Of a stretch of DNA of 64,000 nt, positions 13,426-25,548 are shown piece after piece. The position numbers were made by a program, and so were the translations under genes. Within the stretch, counting starts at the first letter, position 1. Each line of letters begins with the position of its first letter. The notes below the pieces were generated by a model that was not told the origin of the DNA, ran no database searches, and saw nothing but the letters and a program-made list of their open reading frames with translations. The DNA is from Onchocerca volvulus (taxonomy: Eukaryota; Nematoda; Chromadorea; Rhabditida; Onchocercidae): the NCBI GenBank assembly GCA_000499405.2, contig HG738140.1, positions 15,701,097-15,765,096 on the forward strand, written 5' to 3'.

Positions 13426-15101
13426 TAGCTATTGGTATATTATATAACCATTGAATTTTGTTTAGTGAGATTTGCTCATTAGCATAATTCCCAGAAATTG
13501 GCTTAATGTTCAGCAGGAAATTCGAAAAAATTTCGAGATTCAAGAAAAATTGAAGCTTATATTCTTATTCAACTACAGTATCCTTTGCAGGTCCCAAAAA
13601 TGTATACCATTTTTAAAAAATGGTAAAAATCCTCATATTTTGAATATCAGTCCACCATTAAATATGGCAAAAAAATGGTTTGCTAACCATGTTGGTAAGC
13701 ATTGGCGTCTCCTCATTAATAATATTAGGAAAATAAGAAAGGGCAGAGCGAAATAGATGAAACAATAAAGGGGAAATTTGATAAGTAATGAGAGTGAAAA
13801 TGGGATATAAATAAAGGGAAAACAAAAGGAAAAAAGAAAAGTAAACAAGTGAATAAGAATAAAATAAATAAAAATGATGAAACAATAGAAGGGAATAAAT
13901 AATATCACAACTGTCATCATCTGTTTAGCTGTTGCAATCGTGATATATCATTTCATCTTTGATAACTAAACTGTATTGTACCATCAAATTCTAGCCCACA
14001 GTGTTTAGCGTATACGATGGCCAAGTATGGCATGTCAATGTGCGTACTAGGAATGCACGAGGAACTACGACCTTTCAGTATTGCTGTGAACGCTTTATGG
14101 CCAAGGACAGCTATTTGGACTGCTGCAATGGAAATGATTTCAGCTGGAACTGCTCGAAATGTTCCTCCTTATATATATATATTTTTTTTAATAAGAAAAA
14201 TTGGAAAATTTTTCGTTCTATATGTAAGACATAAATGAATCGGTGGAAAGAAAACAAACAGTAAATAAATAAAAGAAACAATAACAAATTTGTTGGGCTG
14301 GAATCTCCTTCACAGAAGAAAGGTAGAGAAAAGACCGAATTTCATTCTGAAAATACAATTTTCCATGAACTTCAAAAATAATGTATTATCTTGTTTAGGT
14401 TTCATCTTAGTTGCATCAAAAAAATTTTGCAGAATTGTCGCAAGCCAACAATTATGGCTGATGCTGCATATGCCGTGCTTTCTCGTGATAGTACTCATTA
14501 TACGGGGAATTTCATCATCGACGATGAAATTTTACGGGAAGAAGGAATACAAAATTTCGACCAGTATTCCATTGATCCAGGTAATTTTAGGAAAATTATT
14601 GCCCCGTGAGGAAATCCAAAAGGCTTTAGTCGATACATTCCAGCCAAAACTTAATCTTAATTATTATTGCAATTCTGGCAAGGAAATTTTCAACCTTAAT
14701 TTCCAAAATTATCATCGAATTTGGAAATCATTGCATCTAGGAGCGACATTATTAGAAGACTTTTTCCTTTCTGATGTTGCGGAAATAGGAAATTCTGAAA
14801 CAGCTACATCAATTTTGTCTGTGGATGCTATGATAAATGAAGTCAAACAACGCATTACGCCGGATATAGTTCAGAAAATCCAAGCTATCTACCAATTCGA
14901 TGTGATAGAAGGTAATGATGGTTTCTAAAACTATTGATCTTGTCTTTCTTGTATGATTATTTATGAGTTTATATCCTATCTCTTACTTGTGCAGTTGAAT
15001 GAAATCCACTCACTCCTGTATTTAACTTGATTTCAACAGCTGTAGAATGTTTCTGATATACCATAGCCTGTCAACATTTAAAGCAATTAAACAGGTTTTT
15101 A

Positions 15102-15148
<47 letters not shown>

Positions 15149-15503
15149 GGAAAATGGAATTAGACAATTTAAATTTTGCTTTAGTGCTGATTATTCATCC
15201 AGCACTTTTCTACTTAAAACTATCATTCATTTTGCCAAGAATTGTTTATTTCTAGGTGCGAAAATTCACAGTGTATATTTCAATCTGAAGAATGAACAAG
15301 TTGGAATTTATAAGACGTTAAATAATACCGAAGATGTGGATGTGCGTTTCATAACAGACCCACAAACATTATGCGAACTATTTAATGGCAAAATATCACC
15401 GACGGTAGCAGTTGCATCCGGAAAATTCAAAATTGAAGGAAACATGGAAAAAGCTTTGTTATTTCCACAACTTCTCAAACCATCAAATAAGAATAAAATA
15501 TAA
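12648..15503 (+). CDS. HSDL2: Hydroxysteroid dehydrogenase-like protein 2 (SDR + SCP2 domains), 7 exons
   Basis: Exons 12648-12839, 13173-13378, 13591-13694, 14009-14160, 14433-14580, 14741-14911 and 15256-15503 join in phase to 406 residues (human HSDL2 has 418). The N-terminal two thirds is a short-chain dehydrogenase: cofactor motif TGASRGIG at residues 17-24, the HSDL2-typical IVVAAKTTEAHPKLPGTIY, VDVRDEQ, NNASAISLTGT, NISPPLN with the catalytic Ser, and YTMAKYG with catalytic Tyr and Lys. The C-terminal part is a sterol-carrier-protein-2 fold, ending in SGKFKIEGNMEKALL. The protein is thought to handle lipids or sterols using NAD(P); its physiological substrate is not established. Human HSDL2 ends in a peroxisomal tripeptide, but this protein ends NKNKI, so location is uncertain. 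A 44-base A run sits in intron 6. Little doubt about identity. Confidence 0.95.
15103..15146 (+). repeat. 44-base poly(A) tract in HSDL2 intron 6
   Basis: An uninterrupted run of A within the intron between the two SCP2-domain exons. No retroposed gene body or target-site duplication was recognised next to it, so a simple homopolymer expansion is the most likely origin. Confidence 0.9.
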
Positions 15504-15515
15504 ATGCAATATTCC

Positions 15516-15521
15516 AATAAA
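15516..15521 (+). terminator. Polyadenylation signal of the HSDL2-like gene
   Basis: AATAAA thirteen bases after the stop codon, giving a very short 3' UTR. A second AATAAA overlaps the last codons. Confidence 0.55.
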
Positions 15522-16110
15522 GTTTTAAAGCAATTATATTGTGAAGATTCATGGAAACCATAAAAAACTTCAGATTTTATATCTAGAATAACTTCAATTT
15601 AAAACTCGATCAAAATTGAATTCCGGAGTCAACTGGCCAGTAGCTAAGAAAATTCAAGTAATCTAATGACAAATAGAAAGAACACAACATGAAAACATCT
15701 CTAAAGAATAAAGTGTAGCAACAATTGTATACATATGCAAAATGAAACAAAGAAGATATTCACTGTCAACCCATCCTAATGGATATCCAATAAAAACAAG
15801 ACTATTCTAAATGAAAAAAGAAAAAACGAATAGATATAATTGAAAATTTCGAGAAATTGCAGAATTAAAAAGAGAGAAAACTGAATCTGAATCAATAAAA
15901 GATATATAGCAGCAGTTAATTATTTAATGAGATATTTCCAGTCGATAACTGAGATATATCCTGAAAACAAATGCTATTTTTTTTTCTTGAGTAAAATATA
16001 AGTTAATATTTGATCCTTTTCGAATGATTTAACTACTGATCAGTAATACGTTAGAACTGGCAATACATATAAACAGCTAATTATTGAAAGGTTGAGTATT
16101 CGGCAAGACT

Positions 16111-17229
16111 TCAAAGAGTATCCATTGCCATTTCAAATCCAGTTTTGTTCAATGAATCGTAATGTGATGATGTATCAGTTATTTGTATAACTTCCATTTC
16201 CTCTTCTCCCTGTTTGCTCCACATCATATCAGCTTCTACTTTAGCACTATCAGTTTGAATGAGCGTAGCAACAGTTGAATTCATTGGAAAATAATAGCCA
16301 TAATGGCCAAAAACTTCTGGCTTAAGGCTTTGAGTTCTTACCAAAACATCCTCAATTATTTCTGTATTCTTGGCAGTTACAGCATTATTCAGTTTTTTAA
16401 CAAGTTGATCATCAAATGGAGATTCGGTTGAGATAGTTCCTTCTAACGATTCATCGAAACCAAATATCTCATCATTTAGGCCAGTAACATCAACATTCAA
16501 ATCTTCTTGCTCTTCATCTGCATCAGGAGAGGAGATTCCTTCTAATATTTTTGCAGCCCTAGCGATGCTTGATCTGTTTCCAAAATCACGCTTTCCTTCG
16601 TTAATTTCCGGCCATCCATCCAAAGCACCATCCAAAAAATTGAACGGTTCGTAATTTTTTATACAAAATTCTGAAAAGAAAATCTTGTTTAACAGAAGCC
16701 AGATGAAAATCCTCACATAAGAATTTTCTTGTTGAATTTCACAAATTAAATTCCAAGGCGATTTCATGGAACTTTTCTAAAGTGTTACTAAAAAGCAGAA
16801 AAAATACACAAAATAACTAGTAAATGTAACAACAATACCAAGATCTCTTAGCTGAAGAGTTTTTCGTTTATCAAAAACTGCATGTCCGTAGGCTACTTTT
16901 GCCAGCAAACCAACGAAACGTTCCTGAAATTTTCGGAAAAACACGTCCGAAACTTATAAAGAAAAGAAAAAAATGGTAAATAAAGCTTAAAGAAATAAGA
17001 GTTCTTATCATTTCAGTCAAATGTCAGAAACCATCTATTCTGAGAAACAGTTAATATTTTCAAAAGAAAAAAAAAAAAAAAAAAAACCAACTGTGGCAAG
17101 AGTGAGAAGTTGCACAGCCTCAGATGAAATGATCATACAGTTCGGATCAAGTTTGAATATTTTCCTCACGCGCGTGATAGGTAGTCGCGTTCGCAGAGCA
17201 TAGTTTGCTGAACTAGTGGATTCTTCCAT
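16111..17229 (-). CDS. POLE4: DNA polymerase epsilon subunit 4-like histone-fold protein with long acidic tail
   Basis: Three exons, 17229-17092, 16923-16839 and 16670-16111, join in phase to about 260 residues. Residues 15-75 form an H2A/H2B-type histone fold: RLPITRVRKIFKLDP, then ISSEAVQLLT, then HAVFDKRKTLQLRDL. It is followed by EPFNFLDGALDGWPE, matching the FAFLEGTLD segment typical of POLE4 rather than CHRAC1. POLE4 pairs with POLE3 as an accessory part of DNA polymerase epsilon and has histone-chaperone roles at the replication fork. Family members are usually about 110-150 residues. Here an acidic, Ser/Thr-rich tail of some 150 residues follows, including SPDADEEQEDLNVDV. The final exon is an uninterrupted frame with two more POLE4 residue blocks at its start, so the tail is continuous with the domain. 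A TTTTCAG acceptor lies nine bases before the ATG. CHRAC1 is the main alternative. Confidence 0.8.
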
Positions 17230-19275
17230 CTTTCTGCACTGAAAACAATTCATACGAAAAAAAAAAGAAAAAACTATTCCAACAATTTTCATTAATAAAG
17301 CCTGACTCAATGCAAAAACTAATAGCAACTTTTAATATGACATAGCAGTGAATGACAAATAGCAACTTTTAATATGACATTGCAGTGAATGACAAACAAA
17401 TTTTCGTACTTGAATTCCTCTTAAAGAATTTTAAAAAAGATTATAAATGGAGAAGAAAAGAATAGATTCATTTTGAAGAGGAGAGTGGAGTCTGATGAAT
17501 ATAGAACAACAATCATTTTGGGATGAAAAAGTTTGCCAATAACTGCGTATTTTTGTTGAAGCAAAATGTGATAATGAGAGAAATCAGTGATATGATAGAG
17601 AGAGAGAGAGAATGATAAAACAAGTGTCTCGATAATCAGTTACTTAGATTGTCTTGTCAAGAGAACAAGAATAAAAATACATTCTATTCAACGATTTATA
17701 TATTATGTAAACAAAGCCAAGTTGTTCTGTTCAATAGCTCTGTTGCCTAGTTTAGAAAGAATAACAAATGATTACTTTATCATCTTAACGACCAGATTGC
17801 TTCTGGATACTATGTAATGCATCTAAACTCTTCAGATTAATCAACAACTGATTTAAATGAAACCGTTTGACAGTTGACAGTGATGACCTGTACAGGTGGC
17901 TTATTTCCTGTCCTGTCGACTGATAAGAGACATTTAATCATAATACAAATAGCCCCATAAACAGCCCCTGGAACCTCTTGACGAAAATACCGGAAATCCC
18001 GGGATAGAGACGAAATTCAATTTCGTCCTTCCCGCTTATGAATGAATTCGCGCCTCGTTTCTATTCTGCTTGCGAATTCGAAGTGATGCAGCCCAAAATT
18101 CTGATGGAAGATAATTCTCGAATTTGAGTATTCCTGTCCATTAATAAATTTGTTGTTTGTTGTTGTCAGCACACTAATAATTACCATTGATTGGCTATTT
18201 TGTTTATTTTTCGTTTGAATCATTTCTATAAACACATGGATTGGAAATCATCGCACGCCCGGGATATCCGGGATAATGGAATGACGGATGTAACCAATTG
18301 TTCATTGGCTTGGCTTTCCAAAATAAGCCTAAGGTTTGGGATTACTGAGTGTTCCTTGAATCCTGGGCTTATTTATCTCCAGCTCTTAGAAATTCCTTGA
18401 ATCCTGGGCTTGTTTATTTTCGGCTTTTGGTCTTCATGGCTGACTTATATTAAAGTCTTCATATCTACCTCATATGATTTCTACCATTCTCATATTTCAA
18501 CAAATTTCAGGTTCTACTTTTTTAGTAGCTTCAGATAGAGACGAAATGATTTAGCGAGATAAGTTTTTAATGCCATTGGGATAATTTCTCTAAACTCCAA
18601 GAATGAAGAGTTGTTTTGGTCTTCTGAATCCAGCCTGAAAAACAATTCAGTCGACCTAATTTTTTTGATTGATGCGACGAATCATTGGTAAAACAAATTT
18701 CGTATAAAAATATTCGAAATTCAAGAATTAATAATATGGGATGTCTCAAGACAAGATTCATTAAACTTATCCGAACTCATGTCATCGTTGCCAATATTTA
18801 CTTTCAGTGATCCTTGAATAATCTTGAATTAAGACGATGCATTGCTGATGAAAGATAATAAGACTTCTCCCAACTATTCATTAACAATATTTTGTGTATA
18901 AGTATAGTTTCTCTAAACTCTAAAAATATTCGAAACTTATCCCGAATAAATTAATCTTTAAAAGGAATTAATTCATTTAAAGGAATGTTAATTTTCAACG
19001 AAATCATATGATTTTTCAATTCTGTCCATCTGATAATAAGTACTTTGAATGAAAGCTTAATTAGTGCGGAATCATTTTCTAATTTCAATTTTCTATTTAT
19101 GTTGTTATTGGAAGCATAATCTTGAAAATACACAAATAATGCAAAAGCAGTGATAGCATGATTGTAGCGAATATGATTTTGTTATATTGGTGATAATCAT
19201 GATATTTATCTGTGATAGTTGTAATGTTCGTGAGGATTTCTGGAAATATCTGATTAATTTAATGATCGACTATTC
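17230..19275. other. Intergenic region between POLE4-like and SSADH genes
   Basis: Divergently flanked spacer of about 2 kb that must hold both promoters. It contains a 37-bp tandem duplication (17321-17395), a short GA microsatellite near 17597-17612, a perfect GACGAAATT hairpin at 18009-18027 and a 25-bp direct repeat (18352-18376 and 18393-18417). No exon could be supported. Confidence 0.5.
17321..17395 (+). repeat. 37-bp tandem direct repeat, two copies
   Basis: Two adjacent copies beginning AATAGCAACTTTTAATATGA differ at a single position (ATAGCAG against ATTGCAG), indicating a recent tandem duplication in the intergenic spacer upstream of the POLE4-like gene. Confidence 0.9.
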
Positions 19276-19281
19276 AGTGAA

Positions 19282-20198
19282 ATGAATGGAAGGACGACGC
19301 ACTTGTTTAATCGATGCATAACACATTTTTTTGCTGGTTTGCGATGTTATCAAACATCTCTTCTACCGAAAGGTGCAAAAGCCTTCATCAGTGGTACTAT
19401 CCCTCGATATCTTTTTTCTTTTTATTGTTCAATTCAGTTCACTATTCTTCTCCCCCACACGATATTCTCACACCAAGTTACTACTGGCAGAGCGAAAAAT
19501 TAGTAACAAAAAAAAAAAAAAAAAAAAGAAAAATTGAACAGTTCGGGAAAATATGAAATTTGAAATATTTTCCGTATGAAAATACTGTGCTTCGAAATAA
19601 TACGTCTTGGTTCATCAAAAATAGCAGACAAGTGTTTTATAACTGAGGAAAAACTATTTTGCTTCTGATTATCACAATGAGCTATTCGAAATCAGGGAGA
19701 ATCAAAATTCAATTAAGAATTAATTCCTTTTAATCAGATAAAGTAGGAATATTCTGATAACTGTCAGCTTAATCACCAGTGATTTCTTTATAGGTCAATG
19801 GAATAATGCATTATCAAATGCTACATTTCAAGTGACAAATCCTTACAATAATGACGTTATATGCGAATGCACCAATTGTGATATATTAGATGCGGAAAAA
19901 GTGAGTCCATCGATTGGATAAAAATTCATCAAATTTAAATTCAGTAGCAGAATTTTCAGCAAAATAAGTAAACCTAATATCTGTTGCAAAATTTTAAAAT
20001 TTTAGTCTGTGAAAGCTGCACGAAAAGCCTACAGCGAATGGTCGTTGTCCATTACCGCTAAAGAACGTGGTGGAATACTAGAAAATTGGCACTGTAAAAT
20101 GTTGGAAAAGCAGAATGAGTTAGCTGAATTGATTACTCTTGAAGAAGTATTCTTTTAATTAATTTCTACGAAGTATTACTTGATTTTTGCATGTGCTG

Positions 20199-20235
<37 letters not shown>

Positions 20236-23200
20236 TAAAACAGTTTCATTTTCTAAAGAAACTATTCTTCTCTGACCAAGAAAATGGGCTGAATTGGTTC
20301 ATCCAGGGTAAACCAATAGAAGAAGCACGCGGTGAAATTGCTTATTCAGCATCATTTTTGAAATGGTTTGGTGAGGAAGCTCGACGAATGTATGGACAGA
20401 TCGTAAATCCTACATCGATACATCGTGCACATTTCCATACTCGTGAACCGATTGGCATCGTTGGGATTATTACACCTGTAAATCTTTCATTTAACTATTT
20501 TTTTTAGATTGCCGTTTTCCCAAGAAAAAGTTTAATTTGATTAATGGACTTTTTTTCATCTGCCGAATTAGACATAACAGAAATTTCCAGTAGCCTAGCT
20601 AATAATTTTCTAATTAAAGGAGATCATCCCGATCACTTAGATTCCTTTACTCGTTATCACTTATTTACTATAACTGTAGTGGAATTTCCCATCGGCAATG
20701 ATTACTCGGAAAGCGGCAGCAGCACTGGCGACTGGTTGCACGGTGGTTGTAAAGCCTGCCGAAGATACACCACTTTCAGCTCTAGCTCTTGCTCAGGTTA
20801 TTCTTTTTTTCTACTAGTTTTTCGTCTCCCGCATTCCAGCAGTCCGATCATAAAGTTAAAATATATTACAACTACAATCAAGCGAGTGCTTATAGTTGAT
20901 TATAACCAATTTTATGACTGTCTCGTAGTAAAAAAATATTTTCATTTTATTTATTCAGTAGTCAATTTTAAAGCTAAAATATCCTTGCAACAGCGACCCA
21001 GCATGTTGCAGTTTTAGATGGCTAAGGAAGCTGGTCTTCCAGATGGTGTCTTTAATGTAATTCCAGCCGATCTGAAGAACACAGTGCGAATAGCGGAGTT
21101 TTTATGTGAATCGACCGATGTCGATGCAATTTCATTTACGGGTAGCACTGAAGTAGGAAAGGTAAGCCAATTTCTTTGTCATTTTAATACATTTCGATCG
21201 TTTGATTGAGATATTCTTCATTTAGATTATCGTATAATAATGGTTTAATGCACTGAAACTTGTTCAAAAGTAACTCGACTGTTCTTTAATCACTGCTTGT
21301 TATAACAATTCATAAATTTTTATTAAATCTTGTCTACTATAATTTCTTATCCCTTATCAAAATCAGCTCATTCATTACTACTTTTTTGCAGCTTTTGCTT
21401 TCGCAATCAGCTAGCACGGTGAAACGAGTATGTCTTGAATTAGGTGGTAATGCACCGCTTATCGTATTCCCTTCGGCTGATCTCTCAACAGCAGTTCAGG
21501 TTTGTTTCTATTCATTCAAAATTAACACGATGCTTTTACAGAAGTGAAGGAAACAATTCAAAACAAGATAATCTACACTTTAGTTCGTATTTTACATTTA
21601 TTTAAGACGAGACAATTAATAGATGATAGTCATTTAGTCATTTCAATTATTTTTCATTGATGGTCACTGATCATATAATAACTGCTTTTTTTCCTTTTAT
21701 TTTAATATATGATTGGTTACCGATACAATGTATCTGTTTTTATATTTGGAAAAAGTAAGATGAGATCAACTTTGTTTTGAATAATAGAAATTACGCTAGC
21801 AGTTTTTGCTTAATTCTAATGCAACACAATTTTGCTAACAAAGATATGAGCGACATAGGCATGAATTTCAAAATTTAAACTCCCAGGGAACTATGGCATC
21901 AAAATTTCGAGGTTCAGGACAGACATGTATATCCCCAAATCGTTTTTATGTGCATTCTTCAATTTATGATTCGTTTGTTGAAAAAATAAAACATGCAATG
22001 GCAGAACTAATTACCGGAAATGGTATGCAACCAAATGTAACGCAAGGACCTCTTATAAATGAAAGGGCTGTACAAAAGGTAGTGTTATGAATTTTGATTT
22101 ATTTGATTTACTTAATGGTTATAAAATTTCTTGTTGGATAAAGTCCATTTGAAAGGTTATAAAGTCACTTGAAGTGTCGTGAAAATATTTCTTTTTTTTT
22201 TTTTTTGGTAGTTTTCACAGACAATAATTCCAAGAATAAAATATCTTTGATGGAAAGTTTATCAATATTGAACAGGTTAACAATAGTTGATAAAACTATC
22301 ATCCGAAAGTTGGAATATAGAGTGATCTTCTTGATTGTTGGCAGCTGGGATATTTTTTGAGAATAGTAGGGATATTTTCTCGGAGATTGGTTGATGGAGA
22401 ATGGATGATAGAATAGAATTGAAGGAGTATTGCTTATCGCGTTACGAAAATCAGTTTAATGAAAAATTTCTTTTCCTCTAATCGATAGTAAATTGATAGC
22501 GTTTATTCATACAATATTCGCGTCCTTGTACGTAAATTAGGTTAGAAGATGTCATTGTACGTAAATTAGATTATAAGAATGCTTCAGGAAGCATTTGCTT
22601 GTAAATTAGTTCCCAGTATTTATTATTGAAGATAAAGCTTGGTAATAACAAACAAAGATTAGGATTACGTTAGATATGATAATACTTATTTATATTCATC
22701 TTGAGTGGTGAATCATTGTGAGAAATATTTTAACAATACAATACTTTGATTACTTACATATACTTATGCAAAAATTGTTTCGGTTTTTCCTGACATTAAG
22801 TGACTGCCGTTAGCAGTAAAAAGTAACTTACATGACATCTTAAAACAGTCTTACTTGTTCTACGAACTATATTTGATTGGTCCATAATGAGGAGCTGTTT
22901 ACAAAAGCATAGTGAGAGACTTTTTATAGAAACACAAAGAAATAAACTAAATAAAAAGACTTCCTCCTCTCCAATTATTGTTAACAAGTTAATTTGAAGG
23001 TTGAAAAGCTGTTATCGAATGCGATTCAAAAAGGAGCACGCGTGATATTGGGTGGAGAGCGTGTTCCTCAAAGCACTTGTTTCAAACCAACGTTGCTGAC
23101 TAACGTAACTAATGATATGGATATCGCCCATACCGAAATATTTGGTCCTGTTCTCGCTATCCAAAAGTTAGTCTTTTTTCGAAACTGAAAACTGGAAGTC

Positions 23201-24083
23201 CAATTAAAATAACAATTAAATTCAGTTAAAAATTTAATTGTTATCTCAATTCAAACTGTGTTTGCGTCCAGATATCAATGACAGGAATGATGCCCAATAA
23301 CACTTTTATTTTAGATTCGAAACGGAAAAAGAAGTTTTGAGATTGGCAAACGATTGCAGAACTGGCTTAGCCGGTTAGTATATCTTACAGTTTTGTTGCA
23401 GATAAAATACTAATCTTCTTTTCTAACAGTGAGATAACAATTTTTTCGTTATTTTTCGAAATTCTTAGTGTTTTGCTGTCATTCGTTTGTTGAATATATT
23501 ATGAAGATATGATTATAATAGTAACGTGAACTATTTCCGGGTCATTTGAAGGTAAAGCAAAAGATATTCTGATTTCTCATCTTCGACCATCATTTGTTGA
23601 TACTTGGAGTCATATTCTGATGCGCATCAGAAATTTTTATAGGACTATCTCGCAATGACTTTCACAAAGATATATTTTATCGAGGTTTTTTGACAAAAAT
23701 ATATTTTAAGGTTATGTATTCACAACAGATTATGCTCAGATATTGCGTGTTAGTCGTAACTTGCAGGTTGGAATTATCGGTGTCAATGAAGGTATGCCAG
23801 TCAATTGGTTACTTTATTTGATAAATCTCTAGTGTTTCATTGCATTGCTGAATGCAAATTTAGCTAAAAAGAAAACCTTTTATTCCTTATCGACCATAAA
23901 TTTAGAATTTTAATACTCTTCTTTTCGAAATTCCAACTTAAACGAGTTCCAATGATTTTAGGAATAGTATCATGCGCGGAAGCAGCTTTCGGTGGTGTGA
24001 AGGAAAGCGGTTTGGGTCGTGAAGGCGGCTTACAAGGTATAGATGAATTCTCGCAGTGGAAATATATTTGCGTTAGATTTTAA
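19282..24083 (+). CDS. ALDH5A1: Succinate-semialdehyde dehydrogenase, mitochondrial (ALDH5 family), 12 exons
   Basis: Last step of the GABA shunt: oxidises succinate semialdehyde to succinate with NAD+. Exons 19282-19393, 19794-19900, 20006-20146, 20307-20477, 20680-20796, 21018-21161, 21392-21499, 21887-22078, 23000-23166, 23315-23373, 23711-23791 and 23962-24083 join in phase to 506 residues, the family length. The first 35 residues are Arg/Ser/Thr-rich and amphipathic, fitting a mitochondrial presequence. Motifs: [46 protein letters not shown], catalytic Glu in [12 protein letters not shown], catalytic Cys in [19 protein letters not shown], and [13 protein letters not shown]. Human SSADH has a second Cys two residues after the catalytic one that forms a redox switch; here that position is Ser. 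A TATTCAG acceptor lies four bases before the start codon. Introns of up to 0.9 kb contain TA and T tracts. Identity is secure; substrate preference is inferred from the family match. Confidence 0.95.
20200..20231. repeat. TA dinucleotide microsatellite in SSADH intron 3
   Basis: A run of about sixteen TA units lies within an intron. Similar TA tracts occur at about 13395-13427 in HSDL2 intron 2 and at about 33929-33982 upstream of the repeat-protein gene. Confidence 0.85.
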
Positions 24084-25548
24084 CTCGACAATCCTATCGC
24101 TTATAATCCTCAACAGGAAATTAAAGAATTTTATTTGACAATTTTAATTCCAAAAAATTCGGTTTCTGATTCTTAGAACTGCATTAGTTTTAACCCATCC
24201 AGTTAACATCTCTTTGATGACCAATGTTGCATGTTGCAAGGATCGTAATATTTTATCATACAAAGATGGCTAACTGCAGATCAATTTTGCATGTTGAGTT
24301 AATCAAAAGATGACAACTATTTACATTTACAGTATTCTCATGCAAAATTACTTATAAATGTACTCATTCCATAGAAATTTGTATTATAGTGATTCGATTT
24401 CAATTATAAAACAGATTTTTTCAAGTTGTGCATATAAATTACGGTTGTAATCCTTTGATTACAGTTGTACTTGCATCGGAAACAGGGTTGTGATCAACCT
24501 GATTACAGTGACTTGCATGGAGAAAACAGCAGAATGGCTTACTTGGAAAGCTGAAGATGTAAGGATTTGTTTAAAATTCTATTACTGTAAAATTCAAGGT
24601 TTGTTTAATGATACTTGATTTGAAAACTCTGCTGTAATGAGATGACTTGATTGGAATTCTACATTTATGCATAACAACGCATATCTCGGGAGACATCTAT
24701 CATGAAATCGCGACAAATAAAACTGAAAGAGAGGAAAAGAGAAAGAAGCAATTGTGAAAATGTCGCAATGAATATACAGCTTTGGTATCAGCAATAGTGA
24801 AATCTAGAACAAGAGATTTTTATAACTTTCCCAAACCCTAACCCATCGTTTTTCATTTTCTTTTGGAGCATATCAATTAGTATTTTAGGGATTCTTATAT
24901 TTTAACTTAAAAAAAAAAAATCATTGCGGGATGTTTTGAGAAGCAGTTAATAAGCACATCCAGAATAAATGAAAAACTTGTTCCTTTTGTGTAGCTTTGA
25001 GAAATCAATCTGAATCAAGAAGTCAGAAGAAAAGCCGAGGAAATGATTACTTTCGACGAAAATGAAATTCTTCTGAAATCCCTCTGCACAAATGATCAAG
25101 ATGATAATCACTAAAGTATGTCAAAACAGAACAAAATATAATTTCCAAGATTTTTAAAAACACAAAATTATGTTACACAACAGAAATCGGATGCTTATAA
25201 TTGCTAGCAGTCTTAATAAATGACTGGAATGTTTGGTGGCTAACACTATAAGTCCCTTCCGGAAATCTGTGTTTTGGTTTTTCCATGAGTTCAGAAAAAA
25301 ATGAAAATAGCGTGGTCGAATGCAAAGAAATGATCAGCATTATTGGAATTTTAAATGAACATATGGTGAGAAAGATAAAAGTTCAAAAGAAATAGAAATA
25401 TTTATAAGAAAATTTTAAGGGATGGAATGTTTGATGTATAAATAAATAACTGATGAGAATGGAGATTTGGAAGTAAGCGATATATAAGAGACGTTAAGAT
25501 TTTAAATGCCAGAAGCATTTTAAGCTCAAAACTGAATTAAACATGAAA
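24084..25548. other. Convergent intergenic region
   Basis: Lies between the 3' ends of SSADH and the repeat-protein gene. It shows only AT-rich sequence plus a short local duplication around GATTACAGT...ACTTGCATSG at 24462-24520. No exon is supported. Confidence 0.4.

Noticed and set aside
14290..14928. 212-codon uninterrupted plus-strand frame
   Set aside because: It spans HSDL2 introns. The conserved protein is recovered only by splicing exons 14433-14580 (another frame) and 14741-14911.
15103..15146. Poly(A) tail of a retrocopy
   Set aside because: No retroposed body or flanking duplication is visible and the tract lies inside an ordinary intron.
20544..21017. 157-codon plus-strand frame
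   Set aside because: It overlaps SSADH exon 5 in the wrong frame and runs through intron sequence; the spliced frame gives [11 protein letters not shown].
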